Below are positions 43,951 through 54,730 of a DNA stretch of 64,000 bases, in pieces. Location: NCBI GenBank assembly GCA_958299035.1, contig CATQJL010000001.1:9957817-10021816 (forward strand), in the 5' to 3' direction. Position 1 is the stretch's first letter. Every line of letters starts with the position of its first letter. The translations under genes and the position numbers were made by a program. The stretch is from Cylicocyclus nassatus (lineage: Eukaryota; Nematoda; Chromadorea; Rhabditida; Strongylidae). The notes under the pieces were generated by a model. That model searched no databases and was not told where the DNA came from. It saw only the letters and a program-made list of their open reading frames with translations.

Positions 43951-45496
43951 TCATTTATCTGTCGTTGGAACTAGAATTGAACACAAACTTTCACATTTAG
44001 CGGCATCACAGAAAAATGAATGGGAACTGATTAGCGCGATTAGTGCGTTTGGCTCAATCCTTAGCGTCCTCATTGTTGGTTCGTAGATCGATCCTGTACA
44101 ATTGACTCCGAAAGCAAAGTGACTAAGCACTCGATAAAGCTTGTAAAGACGATCTGAGCCAAGCCGTGCCGCTTTATATAGCGTGCCGCGAATATCAGGC
44201 ACTCTGAAAATTTGCTTTCACCACAATTTTACTATACAAGAAGACTGTCATATTTTATCAAATAAAGTACTAGAAAAAACTAAAACTAGAAAAAATTAGA
44301 TGCAGTCGCCCTTATCTCGGTAGACACTTGGTGAACGAGATGAGTTTCACTAGGGTAGGCCGGTTAGTGGTAGAGCACGTCACTGTCTAAGGCAAATCAA
44401 ATAGAGGATGAGGATGCTCTCTTCTGTAATTGTCCTGCACTTCAACTTACAATCTTCTACCAGGTGTCTACTGTATTGAAGAAGGCTATATGCAGATAGG
44501 CGACCGTGCAAGTAACAAAAGCGTACGTCTTAATTTGTGTTGATAGGTGTCATGCAGCTACGTTTTTAGTTTCCAATCCTCAATGGATATTTAAGTCACG
44601 CTTTCGATTCGAATTCCATGGCAGCACTGCTCATTATTTCATGAATCGCTGTCACTTTGTTTCGTTCTCGTAAGACAAAGTGCTCTAAATCTAAAATCTC
44701 AATGACTAGGTGTACGAAACTGCAAGAAGTGAGTATTATACTCATTTCTTCAGGTGTACTTTGATTTTGTTGTAGTGGGAAAATTCCGTTTATCGATGTC
44801 AAGATTGAAATCAAATTGAGGTGTATATATTACGAAAAGACGGCTCACACACCTTTGAACGTTTCTTCGTTCACCAGATGAGTAACCCTAAGGTCTAAAA
44901 AAATTCGCAACATCTGGGTTAAACAGTCCCACCGTTGTTTTACTGCTGTGATCCATTTGGACACCGTGGATTTATTCGTATCCATATGTGTTCGGCGTCC
45001 TTTTATTGCACATCTCACGTATTCAATTAGACCACAGTGCATTGTCAGAAAACTTCTCCTTGTAATTAGACTGCAGTAACTTGTCAACTTGTTTTTTTTA
45101 CTAAAGGGTGAGAATATAATAATTGTCGTGCTACTTATTCTTTGTAACCATACCATGCGGATCATGCTAAGGTTTGCTTTCAAAACTTTTCAATCCTCTC
45201 TTCAAATTCTTGTATTGATGTTTTCACCGCTTAGTATTGCTATCAGTAAAGTTGAGTACTCACGCAAACGCTTGCGTAGATTTGGACAAACGAGGGTTAT
45301 TGCAAAACGTTAATCATAGGTGTGATTGAATCTTAGCGTATAGAACTTTTCATTCGTGAAATGCAGTAATGGCAGGAAATATGTCGCTCATCTAGGGTCA
45401 TATCCATTGAACACGCTTTTGGAAAAACGTTCGGATAATCGAAACCACTAACGAAAAGTGAAGGACTACTCTTGCTAGCAGATTCTGCCTTGTATG
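43951..45496 (-). CDS. Unidentified protein-coding gene, four exons (3' end)
   Basis: Exons: about 45333-45496 (acceptor GACGTTAG; SSPSLFVSGFDYPNVFPKAC, DERHISCHYCISRMKSS), 44849-45070 (acceptor GTTACTGCAG, donor GTGAGC; HCGLIEYVRCAIKGRRTHMD, TVSKWITAVKQRWDCLTQML, RIFLDLRVTHLVNEETFKG), 44600-44719 (acceptor CACTTCTTGCAG; FVHLVIEILDLEHFVLRERN, IHEIMSSAAMEFESK) and 43951-44203 (acceptor AAATTTTCAG, stop TGA; IRGTLYKAARLGSDRLYKLY, HFAFGVNCTGSIYEPTMRT, ALIALISSHSFFCDAAKCES). Phases agree for the last three exons (2+1, 2+1); the donor of the first is unclear and the donor before the last exon (GTGACT) is weak. Helical, leucine-rich, no signal peptide. I recognise no family. One exon may be missing after 45,333. 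Confidence 0.62.
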
Positions 45497-45619
45497 CTAA
45501 CGTCTTCTTTTGGGTTCCAGTTCCTTAGTGTTATTAAATGAACCTTTATTCACAGCATATGGTAAAAATTAACTTTTGCGGCATTCGTCATTTTTCAAAA
45601 AAACAAGAGTGTTATATTA

Positions 45620-45675
45620 GGCGAATAGAAAAAAGTAGTGTGTAGAAGGCGAATAGAAAAAAGTAGTGTGTAGAA
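45620..45675. repeat. Exact tandem duplication, 2 x 28 bp
   Basis: The unit starts GGCGAATAGAAAAAAGTAGT and ends GTGTAGAA; the two copies are identical and abutting. Confidence 0.9.
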
Positions 45676-45833
45676 AGAAGACTTCAGCAATATTGCGGTA
45701 AAAGCAAAAAAGGTAGATAGACCCCGATACTCTCGTTTCGATGACGCTTGTGTTACGCTTGATATGTCCATTCGAATCTTCTCAGCACTACTTTATCAAA
45801 AACAAGTGAATAAAGTAGATTTGAGCGTATTTT

Positions 45834-46374
45834 ACACGTTTCGGACCGGTGCTGCACATAATGCAGCACGATGTTTTGAAGGATCGTTTTGACGCTTACA
45901 GGAGGTCTTCTTTCAGCCCAGGAGTCCAAGTCAAAGGCTTAAACTCCTAGTTTCCAAATGACTCTATAGAGCTGTGCTGCCGATATCTATTTAGGAGATA
46001 TGGCTCAACTCGAACAACGGTCGCAACGAAGTGCGGCAACGCGAGCGACGCGTGCGACGTCGCAACTTTTTTTGCTTAGATTTCAAAGACAAAACCCCTA
46101 ATTTCAGTAGTGATGTGTACCGTGTACAACATAGATGTTTCTAAATACTAATAGAAACTGAGTTCTTATTCCTGTCTTTCAAGAAAGCACGGAAGTCACT
46201 CTCAAGCAGCAAAATTTGAACACTTCAATTTCACTCAGAACTTTGGGTATGAAGCTTATCTGATATGCTAATTACAGATGTAGCCCACAACCTATGAAAT
46301 AAGGTTCCTTTGTCGGCTACGGCTGAAAGTACACTCTTTTTTTTGCCGCGCGCGATCTCGCGGTCCGAAACGTA
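45834..46374 (-). mobile_element. ACGTTTCGGACC MITE, copy 2 (inverted)
   Basis: Ends ACACGTTTCGGACCGG and CGGTCCGAAACGTATT; collinear, when reversed, with 33,175-33,677, including the TGCAGCAC hairpin and the GCGACGCGTGCGACGTCGCA core. Confidence 0.8.
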
Positions 46375-46871
46375 TTAATTGATGGGTTAGAATTTTTTTA
46401 TCTTGATCATCTCTTATGCGCTTGGTACCCAGCGCATTTACCTCGATATTTAATGGAACCTGTACACGATTTCTTATAACTCGGTCAGGGCACATTTCAA
46501 AATTATCTGATAGAAATTTATTGTTTTTGAAGCTTCGGTTAAATGCTAATCCATTTTCAACAAGACTTATATGACTTCAAAATTTTTGATTTCAAGCTTG
46601 AACTTTTTAAGTGTGAAACAATTGGAAAAAAATAAAAAATGGTTTGCTGATGCTTTGCTAACGGAAAAAGTCAAAAGCAGCACGGCGATAGCACCTACCA
46701 GGTGAAGTATCTAGGCTGACCAGTTGCAAAAGTAGGAATCCTTGCCAATGTATACCATTGCACAAATTCTAAAATAGAGCCGGCCGCAGTTTAGGTCTTA
46801 GCAGCAACAAACACGAATTTTTCGGGCGGAAAGTAAACGAGGAGGCTTTCCGACAGTTCGAAACAGATTGA
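46375..46871. other. Intergenic/intronic stretch with a possible exon
   Basis: A plus-strand frame at about 46,641-46,701 (FADALLTEKVKSSTAIAP) ends at a possible donor GTGAAG. It is not in phase with the last exon at 47,834, so it is not called. Confidence 0.3.
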
Positions 46872-47659
46872 TTAGGTTGTCTCAAAAGTAAACTGCTTTT
46901 TGAATAATTCAAGCTGTTTTTGTTCTATTCTCAGACTTGGGGGATCATTCAAAAGAGCAGATCAAGCTCTACAAAATTACCACTAGGGTTCGCCTAACTC
47001 GCATTCCATGTAAAGTTTGAAGCCAAAATTGAAAAAAAAATTCTGATACTTAAAAATTACATTTTCGCAAGGAAAAATTCTAGTGATTCCCAACTCAGTT
47101 AGTATGCAGTAGGCATACGGTAGTACACAAATATGCCTTTACTGGATTTTTTTACGCGCATAGGAATCGAGAAAAAAGGCAGTCCAAAAATGGCAAACTC
47201 CGCCTCCCAGGCCCCTCCCACATAAGTCATTGTAAACCACAAGTTTTTTGAGTATAACCTTAAGACTTTACCCTTGTATGTGCTCTTATGATCGAGAAAT
47301 AGCAAGTTTTACATGGAAATCCCGAAAAAATTGGCATTTTGGCATTTTCGAATCATCTTTGTTTCTCAGTTTTGAGCTTCAGAAAAAAAATCGACCACAT
47401 ACAGCTTTGGATACTATGTGTCTACTATAGTATAAAAAGACCAAACTGGAAATCCGTAGAAATCTTCTGGAAGGAGGTCTGATTTTTGAGGTAGCAGAAA
47501 ATCTTCATTTTTGGCTATAAATTTGGCCTGGTTACGTGGATCCGTGGTGGTCTTTATGTAGGACTTGTCCCACTCTATCGAATGGTACCCTAAAATTGTC
47601 AGAAAAACAAAAACAGCTCAATTTATTTAAAAATGGAGTTTACTTTTGGGACAATCTAA
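46872..47659. mobile_element. Mariner-type MITE
   Basis: Ends TTAGGTTGTCTCAAAAGTAA and TTACTTTTGGGACAATCTAA; TA on the right, GA (degenerate) on the left. 788 bp. Inner repeats AAACAGCTCAATT and GAATAATTCAAGCTGTTT continue the inverted similarity. Confidence 0.82.
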
Positions 47660-47833
47660 TAGTTTTTCAAATTATTGCAATAAACTCTAAAAGCATATGA
47701 CTGTCAAAAAAAAAAACAAATTGTACGGTCCCACAAAATTTCTCACCAACCCAAATTCATTCAATGATATATTCAATGTTGTTTCAGTAATACACAAGCA
47801 AAATTAATTTCTATTACATCATTTCACTTTCAG

Positions 47834-47941
47834 GGACTATGTATAGGTCGCGTCTTCCACCTGGAAGGCTGCGCCTCACACTCGGAAGTTGTGCGATTGC
47901 ACTCATCAGCAAGGAAAATTACTCGACTGCTTAAATGGTAG
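47834..47941 (+). CDS. Last exon of an unidentified gene
   Basis: A strong acceptor CATTTCACTTTCAG precedes 36 codons ending in TAG: GLCIGRVFHLEGCASHSEVV then RLHSSARKITRLLKW. The basic C-terminus and cysteine pair look real. Upstream exons were not identified; the mariner MITE at 46,872-47,659 would lie in the preceding intron. No family recognised. Confidence 0.5.
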   Translation, partial: GLCIGRVFHLEGCASHSEVVRLHSSARKITRLLKW

Positions 47942-48550
47942 TTGGAGCGATACTTGGCAATGTTTTTGATTTACGAAAGATTTCCAAGCATGACCACCAC
48001 ATTTCCTCTCAAATCACGCGCAATTAAAAAGGCTCAATAGAGCACGTCGCATATTTTTGTCCTTTTGGTGTAGTATATGATTTGGTTGTAGAGGAGACAT
48101 TCCATTGAAAACCTCTTGTTGCGTCGTTCTGTGTCAACATCGTTTCTGGACCTCTTTATTTACAGTTCATAGTTTCATATATATACGCGAAGTGTGATAA
48201 GCGCTCAAATCAACACGATGTTATTCTTACGCCCAAATGATTTGTTTGCTTGGCGCTAGAGGCGGCGATGTTCTGCCTCTGCGTTCTTTCCACATCATTT
48301 CTGCCCGGAACCAGTTGCTACATATACAGTTACTGATAATCTGGTCTCTTCGTCTTTTTCCGTGTCTTCGTTAGCTATGGTCTGATCATTTCTGTGCATT
48401 ATTGCAAAGCGTTCGTCTTATATATCCCCTTCCATGCGTATCAGTGTCTGTCGTGATTTTGTCCCGAAAGGCTAATCTTTTCCTGAATAATGCGTGATGA
48501 CCTTGGTTGTACGACGCTTCAACGCGCCGTACGTGAATGTGTTATTTAGG

Positions 48551-48938
48551 ATGCTGTGGAACACACTCTGTTTTCTGCTCGTAGCTGCTCTCGAGTTTTG
48601 CTCGGCATTTCAGTGCTACAGCTGTAATACGCATAAAGGACGGGAATGCATAGATCAGGTAGACTATCTTTGAGTGATCAATGTATTGAAGTTAAATCTC
48701 CATGTTTTTGCAGAAACTTAAAGCTTTTTCTCCATCGAATCTCCGCTGTCAGTTGATAACATTCATAGTTCCTTCACTCCTATCTCACTTCTCAACCAAG
48801 GATTGTTTTTGAACACTTGAAAATTTCGAAATTTAGCAGAAGTCTGTGCGCATACAAGTAGACAAATGTGCGACGGTATTTCGATATGGCGGTGGATATT
48901 TGCTTAAAAAAATCATACGATCACGTCGGGCGCAGTGA
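48551..48938 (+). CDS. Small secreted Ly-6/uPAR-like (three-finger) protein
   Basis: Exon 1 (48551-48658) starts at ATG directly after GTTATTTAG|G, which could serve as a spliced-leader trans-splice acceptor. It encodes a signal peptide, MLWNTLCFLLVAALEFCSA, then FQCYSCNTHKGRECIDQ. Cys right after the signal and C-x2-C-x7-C are the hallmarks of Ly-6/uPAR and sleepless/quiver-type modules. After a 55-nt intron (GTAGAC ... TTTTTGCAG), exon 2 from 48,714 gives KLKAFSPSNLRC. A likely third exon from 48,840 (acceptor AATTTAGCAG) gives VDKCATVFRYGGGYLL then KKIIRSRRAQ, recalling the late C...R(S/G)C segment of the family. The exon 2 donor is unclear, and if unspliced exon 2 stops at 48,812. Products are usually GPI-anchored or secreted modulators of receptors or channels; the anchor region was not found. 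Confidence 0.65.
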
Positions 48939-49806
48939 TGTTTTTCATTATAAGTAATCTCAGTTGAGCGGAGTTGACTATATCTCTTGGCACGTGGGAT
49001 TTGGCAATTCTTGTAATGTGTTTTTCTGATCGTATGATGCAGGTTTACGTAGCATGCTCAAAATTTCGGGTATCCAAAGGTGAATCCTTGCTTTCAAACA
49101 CACATAAAATATCCAGCATTTCGACTTCGTTACCATTTTGTCATTTCCATGCATATGCACTCAGTGTCCTGAAAAACAACATAAAAATTTTCCATACAAA
49201 CACTTGCAATAAAAAAAGAACACGGAGTCTGGTGATTTGTGATGGGGTGTATACCGCCCCATAGAAGCCCTGAGTGATCTCGAATCTGCATTTTAAATTG
49301 CCAAACGGTCCCTTAAAAAATTTACGAAGAAAAATTTTTCTGTAATTCGCCAAATACGTATGGAGTTCAAGTAGTTGGTAGGTTTGTGTGCAGCACGAAT
49401 ACGCATTTTTAATTAACTTGCACTATTTTTGAATTTTGCGAATTTTCATAACTTTTCCAAGATGATCGGTTCGCTGATTTGGAAGGATTTTGAGATTATC
49501 TTCCAAGACGATACAGATCGGGCTGCAGTGTCATTCTAAGAAACGAAATAGGAAGTTTAGGGCTTACACAAACAGTACGCAAACAATCCTTCATCATCTG
49601 TAACGTATAGCCCCATGTATAATGTGTACTCAAACGTGCAAGGAGGAAGGAGGAACACAATACTTTTACAAAGAATCTTTGCCTTCTCAAAGAATCTGTC
49701 TTGTTTCATGAGTGATCTCCTTGTTCCTATTTTTAGCCTAATTTGTCTCGATTATGTGGCTCTAATATCATTTGTTGGTCTTCTGTCATATACTAGGGAC
49801 CTCTAA
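48939..49806. other. Stretch with one weak candidate exon
   Basis: The minus-strand segment at about 49,496-49,640 (YTWGYTLQMMKDCLRTVC then SPKLPISFLRMTLQPDLYRL) has acceptor-like TACGTTACAG and donor-like GTAAGCC, but the continuation is open without splicing. Not called as a gene. Otherwise AT-rich. Confidence 0.3.
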
Positions 49807-50467
49807 CGCAAGACAAATCGTGGTCAAAAAAGTCGAAGTGGGGTTTCCGCACGTGGTGCACATCATACTGCTGGTCTTGGAGCACTAATTCCAGGTCCGT
49901 GTTCTTTAGCTACTCAATGATCTTCTGGGAAAAGTTATAAGCGACTGTTCTTCACGATGACCACTGCACATTATAAGTCTGAGGCGCCAAGGAATGTACA
50001 GGTGTGGACGAATGGGCGGGTGGATAGCTGCGGAGACTATGACGCAAATGGTGAAGATTTCGCGTCCCTATGGTGCCAACTTTGTATTTTTGCAAATTGT
50101 ATTTTGTAACTTTGCAGTCGACTTTTGAGCAAGCAGACCCTCGTCGAAGGTCGCCTGCGAATTCACAAAATACAATTTGCAAAAATGTAAAGTTTGGTTC
50201 CATACGAACGCAAACTCTGCATCACCTGCGCCATAGTTTCCGCAGCTATCCACCCGCCCGTCCGTTTTCAACTGCACATTCTTAGCCGCCCCGAATTTAT
50301 AATGTGCAGTGGTCATCGTGAGGAACCCTCGCTCATAACTTTTCTCAGAGGATCACTGAGCAGCTAAGGAACACGGATCTGGTACTAGTGCCCTAAGAGA
50401 AGCAGCAGAATGATATGCATCACCTGCGGAAATGGAAATCCAACTTCGACTGAGGCTCCTTTTCTTG
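49807..50467. mobile_element. Foldback MITE, possible TNA-target family 3
   Basis: The two halves are inverted copies (GTGGTCAAAAAAGTCGAAGT at left; CGATGACCACTGCACATTAT and GGCGGGTGGATAGCTGCGGA recur inverted). The right end TTTTCTTG abuts TTA, and TAA precedes the left end. The outer 15 bp are degenerate, so the family is tentative. Both-strand open frames at 49,952-50,316 arise from the palindrome. Confidence 0.7.
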
Positions 50468-50714
50468 TTAGAAAATTGTGATTGTGCTTGTCACTTACCT
50501 TCAATCTCACTCCTTTTAATCTACAACATTGACGAAGATATTTAATAGTATGAATTCATAGCAAATACGAACACATAAATTGCCGAATAAGAGCTCTAGA
50601 TGTTTGTATACCAATAGCAGGGTAACGCTGACTTCTTATAAAATTTACATACTACTTCTTGTTGAAAAAAGCAGATCTACTCTTGCTTTCACCTTCACCG
50701 TCTTATAATTTCTC

Positions 50715-52015
50715 TTACATGGTATTATCGTTCCAAATATAAGCGAAGTATTGATTGCTGTTGGGCTGTTTGGAATGAGTTTTTATCGAAGTGTTTTTGA
50801 ATGAAAACATGTGCAGTGCCCTTGTTGCTGTGGTAGCACTTAGTAATTGGCAAGTGATAGTATTAATAAACATGGCAAGATTATGAAGGGCGCCAAACAG
50901 CATTTCAAAGACAAACAATAGAAAGTCTTTGCAAATTTCAGAAAGTTACATGTCCAGGCGGTGTAACTTCATGTTCTATGGCAGTGTTTGGAAGTGGTAG
51001 ACAAGCTCGTGTAAGAAAATTCTGCACAAGCCCCGGCTCAACACTGTATCAATATCTTTTGCTGTTTCCAGGAGCAAGCTTTTGCCAAAATACAAATGTT
51101 GTAAGTTTTGTTTCAATGTGGCTGAATTTAGATTATCCAAAATATTGACAGGGAACAACAACATTTCGACCAGATTGGTCCTATGATGCTCCTCCAGCTC
51201 CACCCCCACTAGTGGTACTCGGTGCAAAATATCACCAAAACCTAATTTTTTCGTGATCTAGTGTGTTTAGGCTCCATCGCTTCTATGCGTGTGTACCACT
51301 TCGCTCTGCAATGAGGGACATTACACTCGGGTAAGCGAACATTCATAACTTCTGAATGTGTCTTTTACGAGCGAGATCAACTTAGATGTAAGATCCAGCG
51401 TGGTATAGGTAGATGCAGGTGTGTATGAGTCATTGCATGTACCACCTTTTGTAAATATCAGACAACTGTCCATAAAAGAAACAACAGGTACCTCATCAAA
51501 GGTCTTTAGGCGGTGGCCCATTAAAATTGTAAGGAAAAAAAGTTTTTTTTAAAATTACGGTCTTGATCATTATTTCCAACGTACTCGAGGACAGCAGTAG
51601 TTTCTTCGCTATCGTCCGCATTAACGTTTGACGTTGAATCGCTTGATCAGGCTGGTAGGACAGCAGTAGTTTCTTCTATCTTCCGCATTAACGTTTAACG
51701 TTGAATCGCTTGATCAGGCTGGTCATAAACTGTATAGCTCTAGCAATGACCTCATTGAGAGTTTCAATGAGGTCACTTCTAGTGCTACAGCTTTAACGGG
51801 ACTGGGAAACGAAATCGCACATGTATCCTAGACCTTTTCTTTGAAGGCACTTTTGAATATGGCGGACTTTACCTCAATGAAACAACTTTGTTGTTCCTTT
51901 CGCATCTTTCACATACGTTGATTTTCGTCATTGCATGGTAACCTTTCTGCATCTCGCAAAATTGTGTAGACGCTGTCTTCCTTTTGCGTCATGCATGTTC
52001 CATAAAATTCTTGAG
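50715..52015 (-). CDS. Unidentified multi-exon gene (partial model)
   Basis: Probable exons are: 51913-52015 (acceptor GCAGAGGATTAG, donor AT|GTGAAA; EFYGTCMTQKEDSVYTILRD, AERLPCNDENQR); about 51,321-51,521 (HRLKTFDEVPVVSFMDSCLI, FTKGGTCNDSYTPASTYTTL, TSKLISLVKDTFRSYECSLT); 50976-51241 (acceptor AAAAAATTAG; FGDILHRVPLVGVELEEHHR, TNLVEMLLFPVNILDNLNSA, TLKQNLQHLYFGKSLLLETA, RGLCRIFLHELVYHFQTLP, stop TAG); and about 50,715-50,937 (MLFGALHNLAMFINTITCQL, PNSNQYFAYIWNDNT, donor-like GTAAGAG). A tandem duplication at 51,588-51,723 carries open frames too. The frames are long and protein-like, but phases between exons are not all reconciled, so there may be two genes. No family recognised. Confidence 0.5.
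51588..51723. repeat. Tandem duplication, two units of about 68 bp
   Basis: Units 51588-51656 and 51657-51723 share AGGACAGCAGTAGTTTCTTC, CCGCATTAACGTTT and CGTTGAATCGCTTGATCAGG. On the minus strand a frame stays open across it (AIQRQTLMRTIAKKLLLSSS), so it may duplicate coding sequence of the gene at 50.7-52.0 kb. Confidence 0.85.
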
Positions 52016-52172
52016 CTAATCCTCTGCTAACTATCTAGAAATTATACCCTTTAATGAGAAGTCTTCTTTCTTCTACGCCTTGTCTATCTCTAATAATTCA
52101 AGAATCTTCAAATATGATGCGCCTGACAACTGGGTTTCTTCTTACAATTAACACTTGATAACAGAAAGTTAA

Positions 52173-52549
52173 AGGCACTGTGCAGGTCAACTGGAGGGTG
52201 ATTTGCTTTTGATGCAGTGCGGGAGGACGGCTGCTGACTAATGCAACAGTTGTCCGATCAAAAAGGGTGAATTCTGAAGCGAGGAAATCGCTTCAGAAAA
52301 AAGGGAGATGCGCTAATTCCACTTCCTCGACACGTTTTCACGTGGTTAATACATCAGATCTACAGCAATCGCCACGTCAAGACTTATCAAGGAGGAGGGA
52401 TTACCGTACCGCCCATTTTTTCCAAAGCGATTTCTCGCTTCAGAATCACCTTTTTCGATTGAACTTGAAATGCTACATCAGTCAGGAGCCGTGCTCCCGC
52501 ACTGCGCCAAAATCCCCCCCCCCCCCCCCAGTTGACCTGGACAATGCCT
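52173..52549. mobile_element. TTAA-flanked TIR element with poly-C tract
   Basis: Ends AGGCACTGTGCAGGTCAACT and AGTTGACCTGGACAATGCCT, flanked by TTAA (52,169-52,172 and 52,550-52,553). Near the right end a run of about 16 C abuts the terminal repeat. The TTAA target suggests a piggyBac- or Kolobok-like transposase. 377 bp; the open frames inside are not genes. Confidence 0.75.
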
Positions 52550-52638
52550 TTAAGGGCATCTAATGCCAATGTGTTAAATAAAAAGATTTTGAGAATAATT
52601 TGTTCCTGCTAGTATAACGTTTTTGCGATTTTTGCTAA

Positions 52639-54042
52639 CAAGGGAATGGCTAGAAGTCGAAGTGGGCATTCCATGCAAGCTTTTTGCCATTCGATGCAAC
52701 ATCGCTAATTTCGAATACATATCCCATAGCTGCTTAGTGCCTTTGTGGACTAAGTTAAGAGCAGTTTTGTTGAGAAAAAATTGTGCATAAAAATTGTGAA
52801 ATCAACCGCATTGTTGCACTTTCAGCTTACCTTTAGGCTTCAAGAATAAAGTACACTTAGCTGCGTGTTTTGGCCTAGCACTAAGCCGAACATGGTTTTG
52901 TACTGCCAAATTTACGCTTTGCGTGCTCTCTTAGCAAAATAACGGCTTTTAACGGCTCATATCTTCGCCCACATAGGCGCTACGCAGATATGAAATATCA
53001 GGTTGGTCCGAAAGTTCTTGCGCATCATTTTTAAAAAATCATAACTTCCTTGCCACTCGATAGATTTCGTTAAAGTTACATCTATTCGAAAGACGAATCC
53101 ATGCTCTTTACAGCAGCACCTTCGCTATGAATTATTTGAGAAACTTCGAGAATTACAAGTAGTTGAAGGAAATCAGCCAAAATTGACATTTTTTGAGCTG
53201 GGTCACGAAAAATTCTGGAAGTATTTTTATTTGATAGAGAAAATTATGCTCATTACAATGGTACCTTTTTCATGAGCTAAACGAAAAAGTTCGAGAGTTA
53301 GAAGCAAATAAAGAGAATTCCTTCAGTTTTGCAGTCTCTGAGCATGCTCAAAAAAGCCTAAAAACGTCACAGAAAGGGCGAAAAAGTCATGAACATGGGT
53401 TTTGTGACCTTCTCTTTCTAGATGAGTGGAAGTTGTGCTAATCAAGAACAATTTTGTTTTTTGTGATCTTATCGTATTTTCGGGCGTGCGTTTTTCACGA
53501 AAATCAAAATTGCTCTCGATTAGCACGATTTTCACTCAGCTAAAAAGAGAAGGTCACAAAACCCATGTTCATGGCTTTCCCGCATTTTCTGTGACATTTC
53601 TAGGCTTTTTTGAGCATGCTCAAAAACTGCAAAACTGAAAAAATTCTCTTGATTTGCTCTCGATCTTTTTCGTTTTAGCTCATGGGAAAGGTGCCATTGT
53701 AATGAGCATAATTTTCTCTATCAAATAAAAATAGTTACGGAATTTTTCGTGAGCCACCTCGAAAATTGCCGATCTTGAGTGATTCCCTTCGATTGCTTGT
53801 AACTCTCGAAGTTTCTAATACCAGTCCATGAAAAAAATACTCATGTAAGAGGAATGGACTCCTTTTTCGAATGGATATAATTTCAACGAAATCCATCGAG
53901 GGTCAAGGAAGTTATGATTTTTTGAAAATGATGCGCAAGAACTTTCGGACCAATCTAATACAAACTCAAAGTCAGCATTTTATGCTGCATATGGCACGCA
54001 GCTTGTTTGAACTGGCTAGTTAAGTTGCTGACCATTCCCTCG
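52639..54042. mobile_element. TNA-target MITE family 1, copy 4, split by mariner MITE
   Basis: Starts CAAGGGAATGGCTAGAAGTC and ends CTGACCATTCCCTCG, with TAA on both sides (52,636-52,638 and 54,043-54,045). The body matches copy 3 up to the mariner insertion at 52,998 and continues after 53,960. Confidence 0.88.
52998..53958. mobile_element. Palindromic mariner-type MITE (nested)
   Basis: Ends TCAGGTTGGTCCGAAAGTTC and GAACTTTCGGACCAATCTAA with TA flanks (52,996-52,997 and 53,959-53,960). The two halves are long inverted copies, so near-identical open frames appear on both strands (53,323-53,535 on - and 53,426-53,638 on +); these are products of the palindrome, not genes. 961 bp. Confidence 0.9.
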
Positions 54043-54229
54043 TAAGTTATCAGCCTATCATATATACACATCATATGGTATATATGATGTGTAATTGTGG
54101 GTAATTTTTAGTTTTTATCAAAGGTGGCCTGTGTAAGTAATTTTTCGATTTTTTCGTGCTGTCATTTCTCATCAATTTATAGATCATAGGGCAGCATCTG
54201 TTAACAGCCTTGTGGGGAGGGCGTTTAAC

Positions 54230-54691
54230 ATGAAGAACTCACATATCCTGAAGCTCCGAACATATGATCCACGCTTTATCCATCCTCAACTGTTTTCATT
54301 ACCGTATAACCGCACTTTTCGATTTCTTGTAAGTTCCTCGATAATCCTCAATAGCCACCTTCTCTACTTCAAAGTCATAACTCCTTCTGCAAAGTTAATG
54401 AAAAAATTCACAATTCTAGTATACGTTACTTCTCTTCCTATATGCCAAGCATGTCTCTGATAAGAGCAAATGAACTATTGAAGGTTCATGTCCCGAGTTC
54501 CGATAATCCGATTTCGAGTTGAGGTTTGTCAGTTTCCACCATTTCGACAAATTTGTCCCTATTCAGAAACATGTTTAGAATGTGTAGAATCAAATGATTA
54601 TAACTTCAGATTTATTAATTCAAAGAATTACGGCAACGGCAATGCGCTTTTGTTGGTTATTTCTGCAATTAGAAATAATAGAAAGACTTGA
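54230..54691 (+). CDS. Candidate two-exon gene with PSI-like cysteine pattern
   Basis: Exon 1 54230-54328: ATG in TTAACATGAAG, 33 codons (MKNSHILKLRTYDPRFIHPQ, LFSLPYNRTFRFL), donor GTAAGT, phase 0. Exon 2 54533-54691: acceptor GAGGTTTGTCAG, phase 0, stop TGA; the frame gives FPPFRQICPYSETCLECVES, NDYNFRFINSKNYGNGNALL, LVISAIRNNRKT. C-x5-C-x2-C followed by an acidic Asn/Asp segment resembles the start of plexin/semaphorin PSI domains, but later cysteines are missing. It could be a relic. No signal peptide seen. Confidence 0.38.
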
Positions 54692-54730
54692 GGTTAGAGA
54701 GACAACGCAATCGGAATACCGATTCACATT

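Noticed and set aside
44350..44400. A-box-like GGTTAGTGGTAGAGC suggesting a tRNA gene
   Set aside because: No B box at the proper distance and no acceptor pairing.
44720..44741. A 22-nt GTATAA...TTGCAG segment resembling a minimal intron
   Set aside because: Shorter than the 45-76 nt introns seen elsewhere here, and the unspliced frame stays open while the spliced one stops.
53323..53638. Almost identical open frames on both strands (70 codons each)
   Set aside because: They lie in the two arms of a palindromic MITE, so the match is a consequence of the inverted repeat, not evidence of a conserved protein.
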